DNA of 41,993 nucleotides from positions 1 through 41,993 of the IMG/VR virus record IMGVR_UViG_3300005577_000055, one strand, 5' to 3'. The notes under the pieces are model-generated. The model was given only the letters and a program-made list of their open reading frames with translations, was not told the DNA's origin and made no database searches. A program made the translations under genes and the position numbers. The DNA comes from a virus. Of the stretch, positions 1-7,322 are shown one piece after another (the stretch's first letter is position 1; every line of letters starts with the position of its first letter).

Positions 1-30
1 CGTCTCTGCCGTTTTCCCCTCCCCTTCCCT

Positions 31-45
31 CCGCACTAAGTGCGG
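31..45. repeat. short palindrome at left end
   Basis: CCGCACT and AGTGCGG arms (7 bp each, perfect) around one central base, overlapping the stop codon of the minus-strand membrane protein gene. It could be a weak terminator for that gene or an end-proximal site. No T-run follows on the minus strand. Confidence 0.35.
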
Positions 46-347
46 TCGACGATCCGCTGTTCGAATTCGTCGAATTTATCGATGAGGGATGTCCTGCCAG
101 CGTCGTAGGCGGCGCGGATAAGCGCGCTTTCTCGATCGTCTCGGGCACGGCTGCAGCCGACCACGACAGCGGAGAGGCCAGCGAAGATCGTTGCGCCGAC
201 GTGGAAGATCATGAGGCTGAGGGGCCAGTGAGTAACCGTTGCGGCTACAACGTGCGGGACGAGGGTGAACGCGAGCACCCTGCTCATCCATGCAAGTCTG
301 CGCACTCCCCTCCCTTGTGATTCCTGAACCGTCTCTTGACTGCACAC
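36..347 (-). CDS. small membrane protein, immunity-region neighbour
   Basis: A 103-residue protein starting at a GTG, with a GGGAG ribosome site a few bases upstream. Two hydrophobic stretches (about residues 23-38 and 42-65) look like a membrane hairpin. The C-terminal third is charged (ESALIRAAYDAG, FDEFEQRI). It lies downstream of the repressor gene on the same strand, where temperate phages often carry superinfection-exclusion or other lysogenic genes; that role is inference from position only. The stop codon falls inside a 15-bp palindrome. I do not recognise the family. Confidence 0.5.
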   Translation of the reverse strand: MCSQETVQESQGRGVRRLAWMSRVLAFTLVPHVVAATVTHWPLSLMIFHVGATIFAGLSAVVVGCSRARDDRESALIRAAYDAGRTSLIDKFDEFEQRIVDRT

Positions 348-515
348 AGCGGCTCCCAGTGGGCCGATCGGGGTAACGGACGCTGATCATCCTGGAATAA
401 TCTGCAAGGCCACGCATGCCAAATCGTGCATATCATCCGGGCGGACTAGAACATATCGGCGACCCTCATCCGGATGGCCTACTGCAAAGGTACCTATAGG
501 ATGAGTTTCATTGCG

Positions 516-986
516 TTACTGGCCGTCCGCAGTTAGGGTCTCGCGCTCGGCAATACGAGCGTTGCGTCGTATGACGACTGCGTGGAATAACCAGTCCTCA
601 GCCACTGCGGCATCGAACGCGAGCTCGAGCTTGACGTAGTGCCTCAAGACCGCTCCGCCGTCCATGGCGATGATCTGGCCATCGGTGAGCATCGGAACCC
701 AGGCGCTGTCGTCGGGCTCGTCGCCTTCCGCGGTCATCCGTCCGAGCAACGAATCATCGCCAGTGGCGAGGTAGCGCTGGATAATCTCTTCTGGCCACTT
801 CAGGCCGCGCTCGATGTCCGCGTACACGCTGGCACCAGTGGTGTCCCAGCCAGCCTCGGCGCGAGCAACGCTGGTCGCAGAGATGCCGATCGCGTCGGCG
901 AACGCCTTCGCGTTCTTGTACCGCGCCGCCCGACGCGCGCGCTGGATCCTCTTGCCGACCTTCACGCGCCGCTCATCCACGCGCAC
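516..986 (-). CDS. XRE-family repressor (probable immunity repressor)
   Basis: DNA-binding protein with a helix-turn-helix at about residues 25-46 (NAKAFADAIGISATSVARAE), preceded by a basic segment. It is divergent from a second small XRE gene, the usual repressor/Cro arrangement. The frame stays open upstream to an ATG at 1112, but that region holds two operator clusters and no ribosome site. I therefore prefer the GTG at 986 (156 residues); GTG at 980 or ATG at 1058 are alternatives. The C-terminal half (about residues 80-156) does not look like a LexA-type peptidase because no Ser-Lys dyad context is visible, so induction by RecA-dependent self-cleavage is unlikely. It probably binds the TGTACA-type half-sites at 1002-1148. 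Confidence 0.75.
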   Translation of the reverse strand: MRVDERRVKVGKRIQRARRAARYKNAKAFADAIGISATSVARAEAGWDTTGASVYADIERGLKWPEEIIQRYLATGDDSLLGRMTAEGDEPDDSAWVPMLTDGQIIAMDGGAVLRHYVKLELAFDAAVAEDWLFHAVVIRRNARIAERETLTADGQ

Positions 987-1001
987 ACGATATCGCACTG
1001 T

Positions 1002-1021
1002 TTTACACGGAAGTACATGCC
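1002..1021 (+). promoter_or_regulatory. operator cluster 1 (two 10-bp half-sites)
   Basis: TTTACACGGA directly followed by AGTACATGCC. These match the tandem AGTACACGGA units at 1067-1086. The cluster sits 16-35 bases upstream of the preferred GTG start of the minus-strand repressor, a good position for autoregulation. Confidence 0.6.
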
Positions 1022-1066
1022 GACCTGGGGGTCTCTTCGGGAACCTCAGTCCGCTCATGTCATCAA

Positions 1067-1086
1067 AGTACACGGAAGTACACGGA
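1067..1086 (+). promoter_or_regulatory. operator cluster 2 (perfect tandem 10-bp repeat)
   Basis: AGTACACGGA occurs twice with no gap, so the two half-sites lie on the same face of the helix one turn apart. It lies between the divergent repressor and Cro-like genes. Confidence 0.65.
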
Positions 1087-1118
1087 TTGACCATTCCGTG
1101 ACCTAGATCCATTGTGGA

Positions 1119-1148
1119 TCCATGTACATCTATGTAAATTCGTGTACA
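1119..1148 (-). promoter_or_regulatory. operator cluster 3 (three 10-bp half-sites)
   Basis: Read on the minus strand, it holds three consecutive units: TGTACACGAA, TTTACATAGA and TGTACATGGA. The outer units also form an inverted repeat CATGTACA/TGTACATG at 1121-1150. The ATG of the Cro-like gene (1148) lies inside the last unit, so binding here would block early transcription or a leaderless start. Confidence 0.65.
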
Positions 1149-1477
1149 TGCCCCCAGTCGACACGGCCCGCCTCAAGGCCCGGCGCGACGAGCTCGACCT
1201 CTCGATGGCCGATCTCGCCGAGCGCCTGGGCATCTCACCGGGCCACCTCAACAACGTCCTCTGCGGCTCGACGCACCCCTCTGGCCGACTGATCCACCGG
1301 TTTTCCCGCGCGCTCAAACTGCCCGTCGAGGAGATCGAAGCCGGGACACGCACGCCGAGAGGTGACCCGTCCGAGCCGCCCCAGCAGCCCCCGAACACCC
1401 CGAAATCGCCGCCGAAGCGGCAGGACACCGAGCACCCCACCGGCCCCAAGCGCGTGACCAACAAGGCCGTCGCGTGA
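1148..1477 (+). CDS. Cro-like XRE regulator, first gene of early operon
   Basis: A 109-residue protein with an N-terminal helix-turn-helix (about residues 19-40, MADLAERLGISPGHLNNVL) and a long Pro/Lys-rich C-terminal tail. The frame opens at 1112, but residues before the ATG at 1148 are encoded by the operator, so I place the start at 1148. That leaves no ribosome site and suggests leaderless translation. Its position opposite the repressor fits a Cro or early-switch role. The stop overlaps the next start by 4 bases. Confidence 0.75.
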   Translation: MPPVDTARLKARRDELDLSMADLAERLGISPGHLNNVLCGSTHPSGRLIHRFSRALKLPVEEIEAGTRTPRGDPSEPPQQPPNTPKSPPKRQDTEHPTGPKRVTNKAVA

Positions 1478-1635
1478 CCACCCTCGTCGCCTTGCCGAGT
1501 GAGACGCGAGAGGAGGCGATCCGGCGCATCGTCGCCGCCGCTCCCCCGCTGACCGCCGAACAGCGAGACCGGATCCGCCGGATCCTCGCCCCGGCCTGCC
1601 AGCCGCGGCTGACGACGTCGCGTAAGGCCGCCTGA
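1474..1635 (+). CDS. 53-residue early protein, unknown
   Basis: The GTG start overlaps the stop of the Cro-like gene (GTGA). The predicted product has an acidic/basic helical core (EEAIRRIVAAAPPLTAEQRDR) and a basic tail ending TSRKAA. Codon use is strongly GC at the third position, like its neighbours. Small helical proteins of this kind are common next to Cro in actinobacterial phages. The function is unknown. Confidence 0.6.
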   Translation: MTTLVALPSETREEAIRRIVAAAPPLTAEQRDRIRRILAPACQPRLTTSRKAA

Positions 1636-1642
1636 TCAGCCG

Positions 1643-1735
1643 GCGGGGCAGGGCTCCCCCTCGACTCCCCCGCCTCGCCGGTGTCCACCCCCAGAGGAAA
1701 AGCCTGCCCCGCGCCATGCCGGGCGCGGAACAGGC
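1643..1735 (+). promoter_or_regulatory. structured leader with competing stems
   Basis: GCGGGGCAGG at 1643-1652 pairs perfectly with CCTGCCCCGC at 1703-1712. The latter bases also take part in a local hairpin (GCCTG 1702-1706 with CAGGC 1731-1735, and CCGCGCC 1709-1715 with GGCGCGG 1722-1728). The two folds exclude each other. The element lies in the 145-base gap between gene 1474-1635 and the 253-residue gene. Confidence 0.4.
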
Positions 1736-1780
1736 AGGCCCCCGGAACCCCGGGAGCAACGACCAGAGGAAAGGCCCCTC

Positions 1781-2542
1781 GTGATCACGACACATCTTAC
1801 GGCTGAGCATCTGGCGCAGCTGGACGCCCTGCTCGCCGACACCACCCCGGGTGGTGGCGTCTACCGGCCGCCGGTCGCCCGCGACATCAACCTGCTCAGC
1901 GTCCTCGCCGACCGCGGCCTGGTTCTCTACACCAGCGACTGCGGCTACGAGATCACCGACGACGGCCGCGCCATCGTGATGGACCGCGCCGTCGACGCCG
2001 CCAACACCCACGTGTTCGTGCTGTACGCCACCGATGACGAGCTGCACGCCGCGATCGGCGCGCTGAAGGTCGCGGCCGACACCGCCGACGACGTGGTGCG
2101 CGACCGCGCCCTGACGGACATCGAAGCCTGCCAGGACGAGCTCGACCGCCGCGACGCTGACGGCCAGTCAGAAAGCACCGGCCGCCACCGCGCGGTCCCG
2201 CCTGACGACCGGCCCACCGAAACGATCGCCCGCGTCGAGCTGCCGACCGAGCAGCTGCCGTTCGTCGGCACGCTCCCGGCCATCCCGGTGACCAAGATCC
2301 TGGACGACCGCGAAGGCGCGGAGCGTCTCCTCGCGGCCATCCAGGACACGCCGAGCCCGGACGACGTCGCCGAGTACCTCGCCGAGCCGCACACCGCAGA
2401 CGAATGGGCCGCACTGGCGGCCGACCTCGGCGACGAGCCCGGCTGGTGGAACCGCAGCATCGTCCCGGGCGGCGTGCTCATCGTCAGCGTGTTCGCGGCC
2501 GTCGTCATCACCTGGTTCGCGGCCTGGCTGGTGATGGGCTGA
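1781..2542 (+). CDS. early protein with C-terminal membrane anchor, unknown
   Basis: A 253-residue protein from a GTG with an AGAGGAAAGG ribosome site at about 1765-1774. The N-terminal part resembles a small helical/winged module (LTAEHLAQLDALLADT, then RGLVLYTSDCGYEITDDGRAIV). The middle is acidic, and a single strongly hydrophobic helix (about residues 229-251) ends the protein, which would anchor it with the bulk in the cytoplasm. It is the first gene after the structured leader. I do not recognise the family. Confidence 0.7.
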   Translation: MITTHLTAEHLAQLDALLADTTPGGGVYRPPVARDINLLSVLADRGLVLYTSDCGYEITDDGRAIVMDRAVDAANTHVFVLYATDDELHAAIGALKVAADTADDVVRDRALTDIEACQDELDRRDADGQSESTGRHRAVPPDDRPTETIARVELPTEQLPFVGTLPAIPVTKILDDREGAERLLAAIQDTPSPDDVAEYLAEPHTADEWAALAADLGDEPGWWNRSIVPGGVLIVSVFAAVVITWFAAWLVMG

Positions 2543-2967
2543 TGTCCGCCACCTCCATGCTGCTCACCCTCCCCGGCGACGTCGTCCGGCACGCCCTGTG
2601 GTCCATGGTCATGGTCACCCCTGCCGCGGTCGCTGTCCCGGGCGTGGCCGTCCCCGGCGCCACGCTGGACGACTACCGCGAGGCCGTCGAGTTCGCCGCG
2701 CACGAAGGCGAACCGCAGCCCTGCAGCTGGTGCCCGAAGAAAAAGCACCAGGCGCGCTGGCGCGGCTATCCCGTGCTCGACCCCGGGCCGTGCCCGCCCG
2801 GCGGGGTTCTCGAGGACCTCGTCGAGGCGTGCGCCTGCTGCTTCTGGGGCCCGTCCGCCGACCCGCTCTACCAGCGCCTCCAGCGCGAGGCCCACGGCGA
2901 CCGGGACCCCCAAGTCGAGCACCTCGGCCGCGACGGCCGCTGGACGAAATTCGAAACGAGGTTCTGA
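2542..2967 (+). CDS. cysteine-rich early protein, unknown
   Basis: 141 residues; its ATG shares one base with the preceding stop (TGATG). Two cysteine clusters (CSWCPKKKH near residue 55 and ACACCFWG near residue 98) could bind zinc. A frame extending upstream is only a shadow of the neighbouring gene. No family recognised. Confidence 0.65.
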   Translation: MSATSMLLTLPGDVVRHALWSMVMVTPAAVAVPGVAVPGATLDDYREAVEFAAHEGEPQPCSWCPKKKHQARWRGYPVLDPGPCPPGGVLEDLVEACACCFWGPSADPLYQRLQREAHGDRDPQVEHLGRDGRWTKFETRF

Positions 2968-2969
2968 CG

Positions 2970-3272
2970 ATGGGGATCGTCCGCAAGATCAAGGACACGG
3001 CCCGCTGGGTCGAGAATGTCGCCGAGGAGGAGGCCCCGCGGCCGAAGCCCGCCGACGCCAAGCCCGCGCCGCCCAAGAAGAAGCCGGACGACGCGAAGCT
3101 CATGCGCGGCCTGGGCGAGCGGATCGGCTTCGCCGGCATCGTCGCCTTCACCGTCGGCGCGGCGCTGCTCGGCGCGGCCGGCTGCCGCCTCGGCGACAGC
3201 ACGCCGTCCGCCCGGCCGACGTGCGACGAGCCCGCGTCCTGGTGCGACGCCGCGGGGACGGTGCAGCGATGA
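2970..3272 (+). CDS. small single-pass membrane protein
   Basis: 100 residues. A charged, Pro/Lys-rich N-terminal half (residues 20-45) is followed by one hydrophobic helix (about residues 53-71, FAGIVAFTVGAALLGAAGC) and a short tail with two cysteines. It is packed between early genes, with a 2-base gap before it and a 4-base overlap after it. The role is unknown. Confidence 0.65.
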   Translation: MGIVRKIKDTARWVENVAEEEAPRPKPADAKPAPPKKKPDDAKLMRGLGERIGFAGIVAFTVGAALLGAAGCRLGDSTPSARPTCDEPASWCDAAGTVQR

Positions 3273-3697
3273 CCACCACCGAGACGCCGTTGCACGTCCG
3301 CCAGGCCGAGGGACTGCGCGCGCTGGCCGACATGATCGAGCAGAACCCGGACCTCGACGCGAACTACCTCGGTTCGCACCTTTACATCTGGCACGCCAAG
3401 ACCAGCGACAAGCTGGCGGCCATCACGCGGGCCGCGCTCCGCGCCGGGGCAACGGTCGAGAAGGACATCACCGGCGGCCAGTACAACGTCGTGGCCAGCT
3501 TCGGCCCGATCCGCGCGATGGCCCTCGCCGAGCGCGTCAACGTCTGCGAGCGCGTCGTCACCGGCACCGAGACCGTCACCCGCACGATCCCCGACCCGAC
3601 CGCGCCGCTGGTCGAGGTCACCGAAACCGTCGAGCACGTCGAGTGGGTCTGCCGCCCGCTGCTCGCCGACCAGTCCGGAAAGGACACCCCGAAGTGA
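3269..3697 (+). CDS. conserved phage protein, unknown
   Basis: 142 residues with an ATGA overlap to the previous gene. It has the look of a compact alpha/beta protein: a helix GLRALADMIEQNPDL, then beta-rich segments, ending in CERVVTGTETV and VEWVCRPLLA. I believe similar proteins are frequent in actinobacterial phages and islands, without a known function. It lies two genes upstream of the RAD52-like protein. Confidence 0.65.
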   Translation: MTTTETPLHVRQAEGLRALADMIEQNPDLDANYLGSHLYIWHAKTSDKLAAITRAALRAGATVEKDITGGQYNVVASFGPIRAMALAERVNVCERVVTGTETVTRTIPDPTAPLVEVTETVEHVEWVCRPLLADQSGKDTPK

Positions 3698-4266
3698 CCG
3701 ACATCCTGCTGCGCCTCGCCGCCGTCGGCCTGCTCCGCAATCGCGCCAACGCCGCCTACAACGCCCTGCGCGCCGAGGCCGAAAAGGACATGAAGCGCGC
3801 CGACCGCCTCAGCGTGTGGGACCCCGACGAGAAGATCTACCTCGGCGCGGTGTCGAAGACCAACCCGGAGAAGACCGCCGGCGTCGGCGACGTCGAAGCG
3901 TTCCTCAGCTGGGTCAAGGCCACCTACCCCGACGACGTCGACTGGGACATGGACATCGTCGGCCCGGACGACGAGGTGAAGGCCGTGCTCTACCAGCACG
4001 CCAAGCACCTCGTGAAGCTCAAGGAGATCGTCAAGCCCGCGTTCCGCGCCAAGGTCCTGGAGGCGTCGAACGCCGCCAAGGAGCCCGCCGGGCCGAAGGG
4101 CGAGCTGGACGTTCCCGGCATCATCATGTCCGCGGCCGCGTCGTCGAACGTGCAGTTCCGCCCGACCGCCGAAGCCTCCGCCACGCTCACCGAGCTGATC
4201 CGCTCCGGCGCGGTGAAGGTCCCCGACCTGCTCGACGTCCCGGACGCACCGGACGGCGGCGAGTGA
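3694..4266 (+). CDS. conserved protein upstream of the annealing protein
   Basis: 190 residues, GTG start overlapping the previous stop by 4 bases. A helical N-terminus is followed by DEKIYLGAVSKTNPEKTAGV and VEAFLSWVKATYPDDVDW. This layout recurs in actinobacterial phage proteins of unknown function. It is translationally coupled to the RAD52-like gene downstream. A partner role in recombination (nuclease modulator or annealing co-factor) is possible from position, but nothing in the sequence proves it. Confidence 0.65.
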   Translation: MTDILLRLAAVGLLRNRANAAYNALRAEAEKDMKRADRLSVWDPDEKIYLGAVSKTNPEKTAGVGDVEAFLSWVKATYPDDVDWDMDIVGPDDEVKAVLYQHAKHLVKLKEIVKPAFRAKVLEASNAAKEPAGPKGELDVPGIIMSAAASSNVQFRPTAEASATLTELIRSGAVKVPDLLDVPDAPDGGE

Positions 4267-4928
4267 AGCCGGGCGTCAGCGAGAAGCTGCGCGAGCCGTT
4301 CCCCCCGGAGGCGATCAGCCTCCGCCCGGTCGTGATCTGCCCGGCGTGCAAGGGCACCGACGTGGTGTGCGAGCAGCACCACCCCGCGGTGCTGTGCGAG
4401 ACCTGCGGCGAGACCGCCCCCGAGGGCCACGAGCACCACGAGTACATCGGGCACGTCTGGATCCGGGAGCGCCTCACTGAGGCCGACGAAGACTGGAAGT
4501 TCGAGCCGGTCGCGAGGGACGACCGCGGCCTGCCGCTGCTCGACAAGCACGGCGGCCTCTGGATCCAGCTCACCGTCGGCGGCGAGACGAAGCTCGGCTA
4601 CGGCGACGCCCCGGACACCTACGGCGGCAACGCCGTCAAGGCCGCCATGAGCAACGCTCTCCGCAACGCTGCCCTGAACTTCGGGGTAGCAACGCAGACG
4701 CTGAAGCACAAGACGCCCGGCACGGTGTCCGCGCCGACCTCGGTCGCCGAGGACCCGCGCCGCGCGAACGAGCTGCGCAACGAACTCACGCGGCACTTCC
4801 ACCGCAAGGGCAAGAACTTCGGCCAGCTCGTCGGCGCGTTCCGGAAGTGGTGCCACGGCGAGCACGAGTTGCGCGACGCACCCGCGCATGTCCTGTTGAC
4901 CTACAAGGAACACCTGGGGATCACATGA
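4263..4928 (+). CDS. RAD52-type single-strand annealing protein with zinc finger
   Basis: 221 residues. The N-terminal LREPFPPEAI, then YIGHVWIRERLTEADEDW, GGLWIQLTVGGETKLGYGDA and AVKAAMSNALRNAALNFGVA, follow the order of conserved segments in RAD52-like annealing proteins (substrate helix, beta sheet, then the A/S-D/N-A-L-R-N-A..FG helix). Between the first and second segments lies a putative zinc finger, C26-x2-C29 and C45-x2-C48. The family anneals complementary single strands in phage recombination. It overlaps its neighbours by 4 bases and is followed by an HNH nuclease, a typical recombination cluster. The family call is from pattern recognition, not a search. Confidence 0.7.
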   Translation: MKPGVSEKLREPFPPEAISLRPVVICPACKGTDVVCEQHHPAVLCETCGETAPEGHEHHEYIGHVWIRERLTEADEDWKFEPVARDDRGLPLLDKHGGLWIQLTVGGETKLGYGDAPDTYGGNAVKAAMSNALRNAALNFGVATQTLKHKTPGTVSAPTSVAEDPRRANELRNELTRHFHRKGKNFGQLVGAFRKWCHGEHELRDAPAHVLLTYKEHLGIT

Positions 4929-5377
4929 AGCGCGGCGGCCCGCTGAAGCGGACGACACAGCTCCGGCGCGGCGGGCCGCTGCGGCAGCGCCGCAAGGCCC
5001 GGCCGGACGCCCGCCGGCCGGAGTTCACCGAGAAGTACGGCAAGGACGTCGTGCACGCCCGCTCCGGCGGCGTGTGCGAGCGCTGCGGGCACGCCCGCGC
5101 CGAGGAGTGGCACCACCGCCTCAACCGCGGCCAGGGCGGCACCTGGGACCCGGCCAACGGCCTGCACCTGTGCAAGCCCTGCCACCGGGACGTCGGCGCG
5201 TCCGACCAGACCCTGTTCGACAACGGCTGGCGGATCCGCCGCAAGGACCCCCGCCCCGCCAGCGACGTCCCCGTCCTGCACTGGCGGCTCGGAATGGTCC
5301 GCCTCGACAGCGACGGCAACTACCACTTCCACCCCGAACCTGCCGAGACCTTCGACACCGCCCAGGAGGCATCGTGA
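4925..5377 (+). CDS. HNH endonuclease
   Basis: 150 residues with a very basic N-terminus (residues 2-35, many Arg/Lys/Gly). The HNH core is C51-x2-C54, H63-H64, N78 and C83-x2-C86-H87, so both zinc cysteine pairs and the catalytic His/Asn are present. It is coupled (ATGA) to the annealing protein gene rather than to the terminase, so a recombination or DNA-processing role is more likely than packaging. The C-terminal 50 residues are beta-rich and unfamiliar. Confidence 0.85.
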   Translation: MKRGGPLKRTTQLRRGGPLRQRRKARPDARRPEFTEKYGKDVVHARSGGVCERCGHARAEEWHHRLNRGQGGTWDPANGLHLCKPCHRDVGASDQTLFDNGWRIRRKDPRPASDVPVLHWRLGMVRLDSDGNYHFHPEPAETFDTAQEAS

Positions 5378-5760
5378 CGACCACAGTGGACGACCTCGTC
5401 CCGAAAACCTTCTACATCCCCGGCCTGTCGTTCCGCGGGCAGATCGCGGACGGCACCATGTCGATCATCGCGCACGATGCGAACGGCGCCGTCCAGCTCG
5501 CGTGGTCGTGCGGCGACGACGACCCGGCCCCGGCCGCCGGCCTGGTGACCGTGCACTCGCCGCTGCCCCGCGTCGCGCCGGGCGTCGCCTTCGTGGGGAA
5601 CTGCGTGGTGCTCGGCGGCAAGTGCTACGCGGCCGCGTCGAAAGCCGGGTACACCAACGAGTTCCGCCCGGTGCTGGCCACCGGCGACATGCGGCTGGTG
5701 TGCGTGCTGCTCGCCCAGTGGCACGACGAGGTCTTCGCCGCCGGGCAGGTCTGGCCATGA
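5374..5760 (+). CDS. early protein, unknown
   Basis: 128 residues, GTG start overlapping the HNH gene by 4 bases. The composition suggests a mostly beta fold (FYIPGLSFRGQIADGTMSI, GVAFVGNCVVLGG). It has no catalytic motif or membrane segment. No family recognised. Confidence 0.6.
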   Translation: MTTTVDDLVPKTFYIPGLSFRGQIADGTMSIIAHDANGAVQLAWSCGDDDPAPAAGLVTVHSPLPRVAPGVAFVGNCVVLGGKCYAAASKAGYTNEFRPVLATGDMRLVCVLLAQWHDEVFAAGQVWP

Positions 5761-6560
5761 CGGCCACGATCGCGGCCGCCGACGTCGACGTCACCGTCAA
5801 GCGGGCCGACGGACGATGGGCCAGCCGCAACGGTGACGAGCCCGCCTCCCCGGACTACCTGAAGCACATGGCGGACGCCGTCCGGCCGCTGCTCGGCCAG
5901 CCGCCGGCCGGGCCGGTCGACGACGTCCAGGTGAAACAGCTGCTCGCCGACAAGGAGCGCCTCGACGACCTCGTCGACGAGCTGCGTAAGCAGGCCGACA
6001 CCCGCGGCGCCACCATCGACCGGCAGGCCCGCCAGATCCAAGACCTGCGACGGGACCTGGACGCGGCCGACGCAGAAGCCCGCCGGCGCGTGGACGCCGC
6101 GGCGTCCACGATGGAGGAGCCGCTGCGGGTCGCGGAGAAGGAAGCCAACCGGCTCCGCGAGGCGCTGGTGCTGCGCACCCAGGAACTCGACGACGCCCGC
6201 GCCCAGCTCCGCAACCGGCCCGCCGCAGACCCGACCCGGGAAAAGCTCGTCGCGGCCGCCGCCGAAGTCACCACGCGCGAGAAGCTCGCCGCGGCCGGCG
6301 CCGACGTTGAGCGCCTCACCGCCGAGGTCGCGCGCCTGACCGAGCGGCTCGCCGCCCGGGAGATCCCCGAGCACAGCTGCCTGTACCCGATCGCCGAGCC
6401 GGCCGCCGAGCCCGGCCCGTGCGAGGTGTGCCAGCGCCCGTACCCGCGCAGCGCCGACGCCTACGAGCTCGAAGACGACGTCCCGCCGACCGTCGAGCCG
6501 TGGGCCGCGCTGTTCGGCCAGATCCGCGCCGAGGCCGAGAAGGCGGGGTGGAAGGCGTGA
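5757..6560 (+). CDS. coiled-coil protein with C-terminal zinc knuckle
   Basis: 267 residues. Residues about 55-205 form a long charged coiled coil (heptads of Leu/Ala with Arg/Glu). The C-terminus carries a H-x-C and C-x2-C group (EHSC, CEVCQRPYP) that could bind zinc, then an acidic tail. Such proteins are usually structural or scaffold partners in early regions; the actual role is unknown. It overlaps both neighbours by 4 bases. Confidence 0.65.
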   Translation: MTATIAAADVDVTVKRADGRWASRNGDEPASPDYLKHMADAVRPLLGQPPAGPVDDVQVKQLLADKERLDDLVDELRKQADTRGATIDRQARQIQDLRRDLDAADAEARRRVDAAASTMEEPLRVAEKEANRLREALVLRTQELDDARAQLRNRPAADPTREKLVAAAAEVTTREKLAAAGADVERLTAEVARLTERLAAREIPEHSCLYPIAEPAAEPGPCEVCQRPYPRSADAYELEDDVPPTVEPWAALFGQIRAEAEKAGWKA

Positions 6561-6772
6561 CCGACCTCAAGGTGCTGCACCAGCACGGGCTGAGCCACCA
6601 CCAGACCGGCCCGCTCTCGACGGCCGGCTACGCCACCGTCGAGGCGGTCGCTGAGCTCGTCGACGCCCACCGGGCGACCGCGGCCGCGTCGGCGCTCTCC
6701 CAGATTCCCGGCTTCGGCGGCCGCCGGGTCGCACTCGTCATCGACGCCATCGACAGCTGGCGCACGCTGTGA
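6557..6772 (+). CDS. small helix-hairpin-helix-like protein
   Basis: 71 residues. The C-terminal half (ALSQIPGFGGRRVALVIDAI) has the turn and hydrophobic spacing of a helix-hairpin-helix, a non-specific DNA-binding element. It directly precedes the LuxR-type regulator and overlaps it by 4 bases. The function is inferred only from this short motif. Confidence 0.55.
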   Translation: MTDLKVLHQHGLSHHQTGPLSTAGYATVEAVAELVDAHRATAAASALSQIPGFGGRRVALVIDAIDSWRTL

Positions 6773-7206
6773 AGGGCCAGGACACCATGGCTGCTCCCAT
6801 CGCCATCCGCGCAGTCACCGCGCCGGCCGCGTCGCCCGGCGCCGCCTACGTCGTCGACGCCTCCATCGTCGACGTCGTCCACGCGAACCTGACCCAGGCC
6901 GGGCTGACCGTGCACCCCGTCAAGGTCGGCGACGAGCAGCTACCGCGGTTCAACGTCCTGCCCGCCCTCACCCGGATCAGCCACCTCGAGGAGGCCCGCC
7001 GGGCGAAGCTCAGCGACCGCGAGTTCGAGACGCTGATGCTCATCGCCGAAGGGCTGTCGAACCCGGAGATCGCCGCGCGGCAGAACGTCAAGCTGGACAC
7101 CTCGAAGACCTTCGTCCGCAACCTCTTCCGGAAGCTGGGCGTGCGGGACCGCGCGCAGGCCGTCGCCGTCGGGTACCAGCGCCGCATCCTCGGCGGAGAC
7201 ACGTGA
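6769..7206 (+). CDS. LuxR-type transcriptional regulator
   Basis: 145 residues. The C-terminal 60 residues (81-140) are a GerE/LuxR helix-turn-helix: LSDREFETLMLIAEGLSNPEIA, then KTFVRNLFRKLGVRDRAQAV. The N-terminal 80 residues are not a recognisable receiver or autoinducer domain and lack a phosphorylation pocket. A phage-encoded LuxR-type factor may time the middle or late operon; that is inference. The preceding stop and this GTG overlap. Confidence 0.8.
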   Translation: MKGQDTMAAPIAIRAVTAPAASPGAAYVVDASIVDVVHANLTQAGLTVHPVKVGDEQLPRFNVLPALTRISHLEEARRAKLSDREFETLMLIAEGLSNPEIAARQNVKLDTSKTFVRNLFRKLGVRDRAQAVAVGYQRRILGGDT

Positions 7207-7322
7207 TGCGGCCACTTCGGACTATCGCTTACTGGATCCGCTGGCTCCTCCGGCCGCGGTCCGTCCGCTGGACGCTACGCGACGACCGGGAATACGCCTG
7301 CGCCGAAGAGGAAGACGCCTGA
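7206..7322 (+). CDS. 38-residue basic/acidic peptide
   Basis: Small open frame joined at both ends by one-base stop/start sharing (TGATG). The N-terminus is basic and Trp-rich (YWIRWLLRPRSVRW); the C-terminus is acidic (EEEDA). It is supported mainly by the perfect fit between its neighbours and by the codon pattern. Function unknown. Confidence 0.5.
   Translation: MRPLRTIAYWIRWLLRPRSVRWTLRDDREYACAEEEDA

Noticed and set aside
1112-1147. Upstream starts for the Cro-like gene (1112) and the repressor (1112 on the other strand)
   Set aside because: Both extensions would be encoded by operator DNA and have no ribosome site, so I place the starts at 1148 and 986.
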